This document shows positions 7,253 through 15,208 of a DNA stretch of 39,080 nucleotides, one piece after another. Under the pieces are notes generated by a model, which had not been told where the DNA came from, ran no database searches, and worked only from the letters and a program-made list of their open reading frames with translations. Origin of the DNA: Paralcaligenes sp039935015 (GTDB lineage Bacteria > Pseudomonadota > Gammaproteobacteria > Burkholderiales > Burkholderiaceae_B); the NCBI GenBank assembly GCA_039935015.1, contig JBDTLC010000078.1:1-39080 (forward strand). Direction: 5' to 3'. Made by a program: the position numbers and the translations under genes. Position 1 is the stretch's first letter. Each line of letters begins with the position of its first letter.

Positions 7253-8524
7253 TTACTTCCTGACCGCATCGACAAGGATAGCCAAACCCTCGTCGAGCAC
7301 AGAGTCGGGAATGGTGAGCGGGAACAAGAAACGGATGACATTGGCATATACCCCACACGTTAGCAGAATCAGACCGTTTTTAAGAGCTTTCTTTTGCACC
7401 TGGCTGGCGAACTCCGGATTAGGCTTGCCGGAATCGGGATGTTTGAATTCCATGGCAATCATGGCGCCCAAGCCGCGAATGTCGGCGATTTCGGGGGTGG
7501 TGGTTTTTAGTTGTTGCAAGGTTTTGCGCAGCTTTTCGCCGGTGACATTGGCACGTTCGACCAACTTCTCGCTTGCAATAATGTCTTGCACTGCCAGCGC
7601 GGCTGCCAGTGCCAGGGGATTGCCGGCGTAAGTGCCTCCCAGCGCGCCGGGAATGGGTGCGTCCATAATTTCTGCGCGTCCGCATACGCCCGATAGCGGC
7701 ATGCCGCCCGCCAGGCTCTTGGCTATGGTCATCAGATCGGGGATAACGCCCGAATGCTCCATGGCGAACATTTTTCCGGTACGGGCAAAGCCGGTTTGAA
7801 CTTCGTCGGCGATAAGTAATATGCCATGTTCGTCGCATAAGGCTCGCAAGCCCTGAAGAAAATCGGCGGGCGCTACGTTAAAGCCGCCTTCGCCCTGCAC
7901 CGGCTCCACAATAATCGCGGCGACCCGCTTCGGATCGATATCGGTCTTAAACAGAGCGGCGATGGCATCCAGCGAATCTTGCGTGCTAATGCCGTGCAGG
8001 GCATTGGGGTAAGGGGCATGATAGATGTCGCCCGGGAAGGGGCCGAACCCGATCTTGTAGGGTGATACTTTGCCGGTAAGGGCCAGGCCCATGAAGGTCC
8101 GCCCGTGAAAGGCACCTGAAAAGGCAATAACACCGGTGCGCCCCGTTGCAACCCGGGCAATCTTGACGGCATTTTCGACGGCTTCGGCGCCAGTCGTAAA
8201 AAAGGCCGTTTTCTTCTTGTGCTTGCCCGGTGTCGACTGGTTGATTTTTTCGGCTAGCTCAACGTACGAAGAGTAGGGCGATACTTGAAAGGCTGTGTGG
8301 GTGAACCTTCCCAGTTGTTCGGCAATGGCGGCTACAACCTTGGGATGGCAATGTCCCGTATTGGCGACCGCAATTCCTGCAGCGAAATCGATGTAGCGAC
8401 GCCCCTCTATGTCCCAGATTTCGGCGTTCAGGGCGCGCTCAGTGTAAAAATCGCACATGATGCCGATCCCGTTTGGGATGGATGCCGATTTTCTGTCTTG
8501 CCAGGATTTATTTTGGGTGTTCAT
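7253..8524 (-). CDS. gabT: 4-aminobutyrate (GABA) aminotransferase
   Basis: A 423-residue class-III PLP aminotransferase. It has the GHCHPKVVAAI region, TTGAEAVENAVKIAR (PLP phosphate contact), IIVEPVQGEGG, IADEVQTGFARTG (PLP-ring Asp) and the Schiff-base lysine at about residue 269 in IAKSLAGGMPLSG. Length and motifs fit GabT/PuuE, which convert GABA plus 2-oxoglutarate to succinate semialdehyde plus glutamate. It heads the polyamine import operon and is divergent from a MocR-family regulator, the classic GabR-gabT arrangement. A related omega-amine transaminase activity (5-aminovalerate, putrescine) cannot be excluded. Confidence 0.9.
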   Translation of the reverse strand: MNTQNKSWQDRKSASIPNGIGIMCDFYTERALNAEIWDIEGRRYIDFAAGIAVANTGHCHPKVVAAIAEQLGRFTHTAFQVSPYSSYVELAEKINQSTPGKHKKKTAFFTTGAEAVENAVKIARVATGRTGVIAFSGAFHGRTFMGLALTGKVSPYKIGFGPFPGDIYHAPYPNALHGISTQDSLDAIAALFKTDIDPKRVAAIIVEPVQGEGGFNVAPADFLQGLRALCDEHGILLIADEVQTGFARTGKMFAMEHSGVIPDLMTIAKSLAGGMPLSGVCGRAEIMDAPIPGALGGTYAGNPLALAAALAVQDIIASEKLVERANVTGEKLRKTLQQLKTTTPEIADIRGLGAMIAMEFKHPDSGKPNPEFASQVQKKALKNGLILLTCGVYANVIRFLFPLTIPDSVLDEGLAILVDAVRK

Positions 8525-8559
8525 ATCTAGGGTCTCGCGAGTGGTCGTATGGGCTGATT

Positions 8560-8590
8560 TCGTTACTATAACGAGACTATGGTCTACAAT
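8560..8590. promoter_or_regulatory. Candidate operator/promoter between gabT and the divergent MocR regulator
   Basis: The 100-base intergenic region holds a perfect 15-base palindrome (TCGTTACTATAACGA, 8560-8574). Direct repeats of ACTAT at 8565 and 8576 are 11 bases apart, about one helical turn. A TACAAT box lies at 8585-8590, suitable as a -10 for the regulator gene. MocR/GabR proteins commonly bind direct repeats, so this is the likely site controlling both directions; the assignment is inference. Confidence 0.45.
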
Positions 8591-8624
8591 CCAGAGCCAT
8601 TATTGCAATTTTCATAGGGCCAAT

Positions 8625-10136
8625 TTGAGCTCATTCACGCTTTCCGACTGGCTATTGCAGCGTCTCGCTATCGGCGCTGGTGAGCCGGCTTATCGGCAAC
8701 TTTACAAGCTGATCTGCCGCGCTATTCTTGACGGCCATCTGGAGGCGGGTACTCGCCTGCCTTCGTCGCGTATTCTGGCTTGCGATCTGGCCGTGGCGCG
8801 CAATACTGTCATCCAGGTATACGAACAACTAGTGATTGAAGGTTATGCCAATGCAGCAAGCGGGCGTGGAACTTATGTAGAAGACTTGAGCCCGGACCAG
8901 ATTGAAGGCTTGCCCAATAAGGGGGTTGGTGATGATGGACAGCTACCGGCTCCTTACCCGCGTCGCGGCCTCTCCCGTCGCGGCCAGGATCTGATGGACA
9001 ATGCGGGCTTTTCGAATCGCCAGATGGGTGCCTTTATGCCAGGCATACCGGACGTGACGGAATTTCCGTTCAAAGCCTGGTTGCGTATACAGAACAAACA
9101 ATGGCGCCGCGGAGCACCCCAGTTGATGAGTTACGCGCCGGCTGGCGGCTACGAGCCTTTGCGGCACGCGGTTTCCGAATATCTGAGTAGTGTCCGTTCG
9201 GTGAACAGTACGGCGAGGCAGGTTGTCATTACCACAGGCATACATCAGGCCGTCGATGTCGCCACTCGCCTGCTATGCCAGGTTGGCGATGCGGTGTGGA
9301 TCGAAGAGCCGTCATATTGGGGGGTGCGCAACCTGGTGCTGTCTTCGGGTTTGAGAGCCGTTCCAATCAGTGTTGATCAAGAAGGCATGTGCCCGACGGC
9401 TGAAGAGTTGGCTACACCGCCCAAACTGATTGTCGTCACGCCTTCTCACCAGTATCCACTAGGCATGGTGATGAGTCTGGCGCGTCGGCGCATGTTGCTG
9501 GAGTATGCACGGCAAAATGGTTGCTGGATTCTTGAAGATGACTACGATAGCGAATTTCGTTTTGGCCGCCGGCCGCTGCCGTCGCTGCAAGGGCTCGATG
9601 AAGGCGGCCTGGTGTTCTATGCGGGCAGCTTCAGCAAGACTTTGTTTCCAGGCCTAAGAGTTGGTTTTCTGGTGGTTCCCGAAGATCTCGCAACGCACTT
9701 TGCCGGGGCGGTGGCTGAACTGTATCGCGAGGGGCAACTCATTACGCAGTCGGTTCTGGCAGAGTTTTTGCGCGAAGGGCATCTGGCTTCTCATATCAGA
9801 AGAGTACGTAATCTTTATGCCGAGCGTCGCCTTGGTTTGATTGCGGCCATTACCAGACGGTACGGGGATAGCCTTGATATCGTGGGCGAGCATGCAGGCT
9901 TGCATCTGGTACTGGCCTTGCCTGGCCGTATCGACGATCGTCGAGTTACGTACGACGCCATTGCGCAAGGCGTCGTGGTGCGGCCACTAAGCAATTATTA
10001 TATGAAAGTGGGCGCTGAGAAGAAGGGTCTGTTGATGGGCTATGCCGCCGTGCCGATGGCTGAGATCGATCCGGCCTTTGATGTTCTGGCCGCAGTCATC
10101 GACGCACAACTGGACGGCACCGCCCGCCTTAACTGA
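8625..10136 (+). CDS. MocR-family (GabR/PdxR-like) transcriptional regulator
   Basis: With the chosen start the protein has 503 residues: an N-terminal GntR winged helix (residues about 15-85, with GTRLPSSRILACDLAVARNT) fused to a fold-type-I aminotransferase-like domain. The PLP lysine is at about residue 338 in AGSFSKTLFPGLRVG, and the PLP-ring Asp lies in LEDDYDSEFRFG. The frame is open upstream to an ATG at 8457, but that would overlap gabT, and residues before LSSFTLSDWL look unlike the family. TTG 8625, after AGGGCCAA, fits better. It is divergent from gabT and its 3' end overlaps the convergent deacetylase gene by 8 bases. It probably senses GABA or a related amine through PLP. Confidence 0.88.
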   Translation: MSSFTLSDWLLQRLAIGAGEPAYRQLYKLICRAILDGHLEAGTRLPSSRILACDLAVARNTVIQVYEQLVIEGYANAASGRGTYVEDLSPDQIEGLPNKGVGDDGQLPAPYPRRGLSRRGQDLMDNAGFSNRQMGAFMPGIPDVTEFPFKAWLRIQNKQWRRGAPQLMSYAPAGGYEPLRHAVSEYLSSVRSVNSTARQVVITTGIHQAVDVATRLLCQVGDAVWIEEPSYWGVRNLVLSSGLRAVPISVDQEGMCPTAEELATPPKLIVVTPSHQYPLGMVMSLARRRMLLEYARQNGCWILEDDYDSEFRFGRRPLPSLQGLDEGGLVFYAGSFSKTLFPGLRVGFLVVPEDLATHFAGAVAELYREGQLITQSVLAEFLREGHLASHIRRVRNLYAERRLGLIAAITRRYGDSLDIVGEHAGLHLVLALPGRIDDRRVTYDAIAQGVVVRPLSNYYMKVGAEKKGLLMGYAAVPMAEIDPAFDVLAAVIDAQLDGTARLN

Positions 10137-11145
10137 GAAGGCCGCGACAAAAGTTGGTCAGATTACGATCCAGCGTTTCAAGATGATAGCCACCTTCTTG
10201 TACGACCAGTGTGGGCAAATCAAGACTCTTGATAGCGTGTCCCAGCCGCTGGAAACCTTCACTCGACACCGCCACTTGAGATTGGGGATCATCCTTATAG
10301 ATGTCAAACCCCAACGCCAGAACGAGGGCATCGGGCGCGAAGCCGTGGATGGCCGTGATCGATTCGCTTAGATGGTCGAAAAAAATCGCTTCACTGGATC
10401 CGTGAGGCATGGGTAAGTTCAGGTTGTAGCCATTGCCTTTTCCGAAGCCCCGCTCATCGCCAAAACCGCTGACCGCGGGGTAGAAATTAGTGGGGTCACC
10501 ATGGATCGATATATAAAAAATATCGTCGCGTTCATAGAATATTTCTTGAATGCCTTGTCCGTGATGCATATCGGTGTCCAACACGACAATGCGCCCGAAT
10601 TTTTCGCGTAATACGTCTGCAGCAATGGCCGCGTTGTTCAGGTAACAGAAACCACCGGCGGCTGCATATCGTGCGTGGTGACCGGGAGGGCGGCACAACG
10701 AGTAGGCCTTTTTCGTGCCGTTGAGTAATGCATGGGCTCCAGCCACGGCGCTTTGGGCCGACCAGTAAGCTGAACGCCACGTTGATTCGCCCACGGGGCA
10801 ACTGCCATCGGCCAGATAGCGGGCCGCTTCGGCCAAAATTCCGCGCAGAGCATTGGGTTCACGCACAAATATATTCGACATGACCTCCTCGCCCCAGTCG
10901 GGAGGCATTTCCTTCCAGCGGCGGTGCGCCGCTTCCAAAAAACGCAGGTAAGCGATGCCGTGAACGCCGAGCAGTGGTTTCATCCCATAATCGATGGGCT
11001 GCGTGACCGGAAATTGCAGCTGGCTTATAGCCTGCAGCAACCGCGTCGCCCTTTCCGGGATTTCTTGTGGCACACGCATTCGGCCGCGGGAAAAATAGGT
11101 GTTTGGATGATGCAGTAGCTGTTCAGGATGAAAAAAAGTTTCCAT
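10129..11145 (-). CDS. Histone-deacetylase-superfamily amidohydrolase, acetylpolyamine amidohydrolase-like
   Basis: The 338-residue protein carries the HDAC/APAH signature: RPPGHHA (general-base histidines), GGFCYLNNAAIAADVLR, VLDTDMHHGQGIQEIFYER (zinc Asp-x-His), YISIHGDPTNFYP, NLPMPHGSSE, ALGFDIYKDDP (third zinc Asp) and EGGY (catalytic Tyr). The ISIHGDP and YPAVSGFGDERG segments resemble acetylpolyamine amidohydrolases more than acetoin or lysine deacetylases. The frame extends to a TTG at 11187, but ATG 11145 after AGGAATC aligns with family N-termini. All metal ligands are intact. It is the last gene of the peptide-importer operon, 69 bases after the cupin. It is likely to deacylate N-acetylated amines; the true substrate is unknown. 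Confidence 0.87.
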   Translation of the reverse strand: METFFHPEQLLHHPNTYFSRGRMRVPQEIPERATRLLQAISQLQFPVTQPIDYGMKPLLGVHGIAYLRFLEAAHRRWKEMPPDWGEEVMSNIFVREPNALRGILAEAARYLADGSCPVGESTWRSAYWSAQSAVAGAHALLNGTKKAYSLCRPPGHHARYAAAGGFCYLNNAAIAADVLREKFGRIVVLDTDMHHGQGIQEIFYERDDIFYISIHGDPTNFYPAVSGFGDERGFGKGNGYNLNLPMPHGSSEAIFFDHLSESITAIHGFAPDALVLALGFDIYKDDPQSQVAVSSEGFQRLGHAIKSLDLPTLVVQEGGYHLETLDRNLTNFCRGLLS

Positions 11146-11214
11146 TGACAGATTCCTGACGGTTGGGGCGCTTGCCGCCGCGCTCAATGCTGGCGGCGGT
11201 TTGGCCCCCGTGGA

Positions 11215-11499
11215 TTATTTCAGCTCTATTTCAATAAAAATAAAGTCGCTGCTTCCGGGATTGACAACATTGTGTTCAACGCCGATCGGTCGGTAATACG
11301 GCACCCCGGTGGTCAGTTGACTGGAGGTTTCGCCCTGGGGGGTCTCTAGTATCAGGACGCCAGTGGTTTGCGGTACGACCACATAGTTCATTTCATGGCG
11401 ATGCCAGCCTGTTTCAGCGTTGGGGGGAAAACGCCACTGGGTGACTTTGACCATGTCATTGTCGATCTGAACGGTAGGTATGGCTTGGGGTCTGCTCAT
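11215..11499 (-). CDS. Small single-domain cupin protein
   Basis: A 94-residue protein forming one cupin barrel. Motif 1 is ETGWHRHEMNYVVVPQTTG, with the His-x-His and a following Glu; motif 2 is YYRPIGVEHNVVNPG, with the final His. The full set of metal ligands is therefore present. Such small cupins may act as isomerases, dioxygenases or ligand-binding proteins, so no specific function can be given. It lies between the RraA-like and deacetylase genes in the same direction. Bases 11500-11641 upstream contain no gene, only a 13-base palindrome at 11546-11558. Confidence 0.8.
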   Translation of the reverse strand: MSRPQAIPTVQIDNDMVKVTQWRFPPNAETGWHRHEMNYVVVPQTTGVLILETPQGETSSQLTTGVPYYRPIGVEHNVVNPGSSDFIFIEIELK

Positions 11500-11545
11500 A
11501 GCGGTTCCATAAAAAATTGAAGGCTTGCGGCAATAGCGATCATGC

Positions 11546-11558
11546 TGAGGTTACCTCA
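11546..11558. promoter_or_regulatory. Short palindrome in the gap upstream of the cupin gene
   Basis: TGAGGTTACCTCA is a perfect palindrome about a central base, in the 142-base gap between the RraA-like and cupin genes. This is the longest gap inside the operon. It could be an operator for an internal promoter or an mRNA hairpin. There is no further support. Confidence 0.3.
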
Positions 11559-11641
11559 TCGGGAGGCCAGTGGCGGCCAGGCACTGCCGCGACAGTCTTG
11601 TCGGCAACGATAAAATGGTGATTGCATTGACGTGTCCGCTG

Positions 11642-12310
11642 TTATTCCGGCGCCCTGTGGCTATTGATAATTGCCGTTGTTCCGAAAATATCGGGGTATT
11701 TCTCGCCGGCGTCCAGGCGTGCCAGAATATCCTTCTCGGCAGATTGAAGCGCGATGGCTTTGGTGGCCGACGATTCGACCAAAGACGGGGGCAATACCAG
11801 AATGCCATTTTCGTCGGCCAGAATGGCGTCGCCCGGATTCACGGTTAAGCCACCGCAAGAGACAGAGCAACAAAAATCGCCACTTAGATTAAGCAGCTTG
11901 ATGGTGATGGCTGATAAGCCTCGCGCCCACACGGGTACGCCAAGTTGGCGCAACTCACCGATATCGGTGACCATCCCGTCGACGATGATTCCGGCAATAC
12001 CGGCGGCACGCGCTGCGTAAGCAAGAGCGCCGCCCAGAGCGGCGTGCCGATGATCTCCGCAGCGATCGATGACCAGGATATCGCCACGACGGGCCTGTCC
12101 CATGGCGTAGTGCATTATCGTTCCATCCAGGCCGGGACAGCGTACCGTTATGGCCGTGCCTGCAATGCGTTTTTGCGAGAACAGCGCCCGGATTTCTGGG
12201 TCCATGAAGCCTGTATGCAGAAAGTGCCCTATGGTAGCCGGCTCGGCCTGGGCCAGCAGATTCAAGCGCGAAGGTTCAATCTGAGGCGGCAGGGGTTTCA
12301 GGGTATACAT
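11642..12310 (-). CDS. RraA / HMG-aldolase family protein lacking the catalytic arginine
   Basis: A 222-residue protein of the RraA-like superfamily, which includes the RNase E inhibitor RraA, 4-hydroxy-4-methyl-2-oxoglutarate aldolases and oxaloacetate decarboxylases. The core is visible: GDILVIDRCGDHRHAALGG, AARAAGIAGIIVDGMVTDIG and LGVPVWARG. Aldolases of this family use an Arg-Asp pair in the DGxxRD motif; here it reads DGMVTD, so the Arg is Thr while the metal-binding Asp is kept (checked in the DNA). A normal pyruvate-type aldolase reaction is therefore doubtful. It is in the same direction as the peptide importer, 74 bases after the dipeptidase-like gene. Confidence 0.82.
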   Translation of the reverse strand: MYTLKPLPPQIEPSRLNLLAQAEPATIGHFLHTGFMDPEIRALFSQKRIAGTAITVRCPGLDGTIMHYAMGQARRGDILVIDRCGDHRHAALGGALAYAARAAGIAGIIVDGMVTDIGELRQLGVPVWARGLSAITIKLLNLSGDFCCSVSCGGLTVNPGDAILADENGILVLPPSLVESSATKAIALQSAEKDILARLDAGEKYPDIFGTTAIINSHRAPE

Positions 12311-12384
12311 AATTGGGGTTCTCTGTTTAACGGGGAAGCAAGTGGCTATTTACATGACATGCGGCATCAGCGCGGCCGCGCCTT

Positions 12385-13365
12385 TCAGCTACGCCAGACC
12401 CTGGCGAAAAGGTCCATCCAGTTCTGGCCTAATACTTTGCGTACACGTGACTCTCGCCATCCCGCACGTTCCATGGCGATGGTCAGATTAGGCAGCTCGC
12501 CGATCGTCGATAGCCCAGCGGGCGAAGTTATTGTTGTTTCGGCGCTATGGTTCGTCAGTCTGCGATGGCGGCCTTTATCCAGCGTGATCCAGTCAAAAAA
12601 TGCCGCGTCGTGACCTTGAGTAAAGTCGGTGCCGATACCCACATTGTCTTCACCGGCCAAGCCAATTACGTAGTCGATGGCGGCGACGTAGTCGTCCACC
12701 GTTGCGTTAGCGCCGGCACCCATAAAGGGTGGAAACATGGTAATCCCGATGAAACCTCCGTGTTCGGCAATAAACCGGAGATCTTCATCGCTCTTGTTGC
12801 GCGGGTGCGCCTTTAAACCGGAGGGCAGACAATGAGAGTAGCAAACAGGCTGTCTGGAGGCGGTAATGGCTTCACGCGCCGTCACCGCGCCAACGTGCGA
12901 TAGGTCGATCAACATGCCCACGCGATTCATTTCTGCGACGGCTTCGTGGCCGAAGCCCGACAAACCGCCGTCACGCTCATAGCACCCCGTGCCCAGCAGG
13001 TTTTGTGTGTTGTAGGTCAATTGGACGACCCGCACACCCATATCCCAGAACGCATCGATGTATCCCAGGTTGTCTTCAAACGCCTGCGCGTTTTGAAATC
13101 CCAGCACAATGCCTGTTTTTCCAGTTTGCCGGGCCAGAGTAATGTCGTGCGTGGTGCGCACTAATGTCAGCAGATCGGAGTTGTCGCGAATCTGAACTTT
13201 CATGCGCGCGATGTTGTTGACGGTATCTTGAAACCCTTCCCACACCGATACGGTGCAATTAGCCGCGCTCAGTCCGGCGCGGCGCATGTCTTCAAAAACA
13301 GCGCGGGTCCAATTGGCCACGATCAAGCCGTCTATGACCAGGGAATCTTCATGTAGGGTAGTCAC
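12385..13365 (-). CDS. M19 (renal/membrane dipeptidase-like) family protein with altered metal site
   Basis: The 326-residue protein keeps the M19 order: IDGLIVANWTR, MRRAGLSAANCTVSVW, VQLTYNTQNLLGTG, GHEAVAEMNRVGMLIDLSHV, PVCYSHCLP, HPRNKSDEDLRFIAEHGGF and GIGTDFTQGH. In active dipeptidases the N-terminal motif is DGHND and a Glu bridges the two zincs (GxEG). Here these read DGLIVAN and GFQNAQ, so three of the usual ligands are absent, while the two later His residues remain. The start is GTG 13365; no ATG fits. It lies 57 bases after the DppF-like gene, which ties it to peptide import. A similar subgroup occurs near betaine/carnitine genes in pseudomonads (from memory), so the substrate need not be a peptide. 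Confidence 0.85.
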   Translation of the reverse strand: MTTLHEDSLVIDGLIVANWTRAVFEDMRRAGLSAANCTVSVWEGFQDTVNNIARMKVQIRDNSDLLTLVRTTHDITLARQTGKTGIVLGFQNAQAFEDNLGYIDAFWDMGVRVVQLTYNTQNLLGTGCYERDGGLSGFGHEAVAEMNRVGMLIDLSHVGAVTAREAITASRQPVCYSHCLPSGLKAHPRNKSDEDLRFIAEHGGFIGITMFPPFMGAGANATVDDYVAAIDYVIGLAGEDNVGIGTDFTQGHDAAFFDWITLDKGRHRRLTNHSAETTITSPAGLSTIGELPNLTIAMERAGWRESRVRKVLGQNWMDLFARVWRS

Positions 13366-13422
13366 GTTGTTCTCGTCGAGTAAAGGTTTCGGTAAAAAGG
13401 GAAGTCGGTTTCAGGTACGACA

Positions 13423-14208
13423 TCAGGGCGGCGTCAGCGCCGCGCCAATCAGTTGCCGGGTGTAGGCATGAACGGGCTTGAAGTACACGGCTTGCGCCTC
13501 ACCTCGCTCGACCACTCGGCCAGCCTGCAGCACTACGATATCGTCAGAAATATGCTGCACGACTGCCAGGTTGTGGCTGATAAACAGGTAGCCCAGATTA
13601 AACTCTCGTTGCAGGTCGAGCAGCAGGTTAAGGATTTGCGATTGCACCGATACGTCCAGCGCCGAGGTGGGCTCGTCGCAGATAATAATCTTGGGTTGCA
13701 GCATGAGTGCTCGTGCGATGGCTACCCGTTGTCGTTGGCCGCCAGATAGTTCCTTCGGGTAGCGCTGCGCGAAGTCAGACGTAAGCCCCACGGCTTCCAT
13801 CATTCGAAGCGCCTCTGTTCGGCGCGACGCGGTGTCGCCCACACCATGCACGCGCAAGGGCGCGGTCAATATTTCGATGATGGTAATGCGAGGATTGAGA
13901 GACGAATAAGGATCCTGGAACACCATTTGCAGCGTCTTGGCCAGATCCAGGCGCGAGAGCGCATTGAGCGGCTTGTCGTTGAGTAACACTTGGCCGCATG
14001 AGGGAGTGGCCAGGCCAAGCAATAATTTGGCGATGGTGGATTTACCGCTGCCTGATTCGCCTACCAGCCCGGTCGTGGTGCCCGAGGTGACGCGCAGATC
14101 GATCGAATGCAGCACCGGCTGTGGCGCTTGACGAGTAAGCAGCCCAGCCTTGCCGTAGGCAAACGACACGCCGGCCAAGGCCAGGCTATTGCTTGATTGA
14201 ATCGTCAT
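13423..14208 (-). CDS. Dipeptide/oligopeptide ABC transporter ATP-binding protein, DppF/OppF-like
   Basis: A 261-residue ATPase with Walker A GESGSGKS (about 50-57), Q-loop MVFQDPYSSLNPR, signature LSGGQRQR and Walker B IIICDEPTSALD, ending in the VYFKPVHAYTRQLI region typical of OppF. The frame is open upstream to 14253, but ATG 14208 overlaps the TGA of the previous gene (ATGA), a normal coupled start for this operon type. It works with the DppD-like ATPase and the two permeases. Confidence 0.92.
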   Translation of the reverse strand: MTIQSSNSLALAGVSFAYGKAGLLTRQAPQPVLHSIDLRVTSGTTTGLVGESGSGKSTIAKLLLGLATPSCGQVLLNDKPLNALSRLDLAKTLQMVFQDPYSSLNPRITIIEILTAPLRVHGVGDTASRRTEALRMMEAVGLTSDFAQRYPKELSGGQRQRVAIARALMLQPKIIICDEPTSALDVSVQSQILNLLLDLQREFNLGYLFISHNLAVVQHISDDIVVLQAGRVVERGEAQAVYFKPVHAYTRQLIGAALTPP

Positions 14209-15206
14209 GGCAATGTCTCGACACAGCGGCGCATGGCACCTGGCTTGATGCACAAATAGCCGTGGGTGCCTTGTTCCGCCTGCTGCAACGGTTGACGGCA
14301 GGCGTCTTCGTGTACAGGGCAGCGGTCGTAGAATGCACAGCCCACGATTTCGGTGTCTAGTGATGGCACCGAGCCCGCGATGGACATCAGGGGACTTTTA
14401 GGTACGGAGGCGCCGGGGCGAGGCACGCAGCGCAGCAGCAGCTCTGTGTATGGGTGCAGGGGATTGCGCAGCACATCATTTGCGCATCCCGATTCGACGA
14501 TTTGGCCCGCGTACATCACGATCACGTCGTCTGCAATCTTGGAGACCAGGCCCAGATCGTGTGAAATAAAAATCAGACCCAGCTTGAATTCGTTCTGGAT
14601 ATCCTTAAGCAGCTCCAGCAGTTCAGCCTGCACCGTAACGTCTAACGCGGTGGTCGGCTCGTCGGCGATCAACAGTTCGGGCCCGCACATTAGCGCCATC
14701 GCGATCATGACTCGCTGACGCAACCCTCCCGAGAGTTCAAACGGATACTGCTCCAAGCGAGTCTGCGGGTTGTTGATTCCTACGCGTTCCAGAAGATAGC
14801 TGGCTCGCTCGCGAGCTTCGCGTCGGCTGACTGGCTTGTGTCGGCGCAGCACGTCGACTAACTGAGTGCCTACCGTAAATACCGGGTTGAGAGAAGTCAT
14901 GGGATCTTGAAAGATCATCGCGATGCGTGCGCCTCGTATGCTTGCCAGCTCGCGTGCGCCCAGGTGCTCAAGCGCGGTGTTACCAAAACTTAGCGACTTT
15001 ACGCGGCGCTTTGCTGCAGCCGGCAGCAAGTCCAGAATGGACAACGCTGTCAGAGATTTGCCGCAGCCCGACTCGCCGACGATGCACAAGGTTTTCCCCG
15101 CTTCCAGCGTGAAGGAGACATCGCGCACCACCTTTTTGCTTGTCCCGCCGATGTCAATGTCGATATTCAGGCTGTCCATGTGCAATAGGACGTGATGATC
15201 TTTCAT
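14205..15206 (-). CDS. Dipeptide/oligopeptide ABC transporter ATP-binding protein, DppD/OppD-like
   Basis: A 333-residue ATPase with Walker A GESGCGKS (about 44-51), Q-loop MIFQDPMTSLNPV, signature LSGGLRQR, Walker B LLIADEPTTALD, and the C-terminal cysteine motif of this family (CAFYDRCPVHEDACRQPL). The same frame stays open to 15893, but that stretch is a shadow of the permease gene. ATG 15206 after GAGGGACTAGCC lies just past the permease stop. One position of the signature (LSGGL rather than LSGGM/Q) is ordinary for OppD-like proteins. Confidence 0.93.
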   Translation of the reverse strand: MKDHHVLLHMDSLNIDIDIGGTSKKVVRDVSFTLEAGKTLCIVGESGCGKSLTALSILDLLPAAAKRRVKSLSFGNTALEHLGARELASIRGARIAMIFQDPMTSLNPVFTVGTQLVDVLRRHKPVSRREARERASYLLERVGINNPQTRLEQYPFELSGGLRQRVMIAMALMCGPELLIADEPTTALDVTVQAELLELLKDIQNEFKLGLIFISHDLGLVSKIADDVIVMYAGQIVESGCANDVLRNPLHPYTELLLRCVPRPGASVPKSPLMSIAGSVPSLDTEIVGCAFYDRCPVHEDACRQPLQQAEQGTHGYLCIKPGAMRRCVETLP

Positions 15207-15208
15207 GG

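Noticed and set aside
8457..8624. N-terminal extension of the MocR regulator
   Set aside because: It would overlap the divergent gabT coding region and contains no family sequence; TTG 8625 with AGGG fits the domain start.
11945..12613. A 222-codon open frame on the plus strand
   Set aside because: It spans parts of two well-supported minus-strand genes (RraA-like and M19-like) and has no family features.
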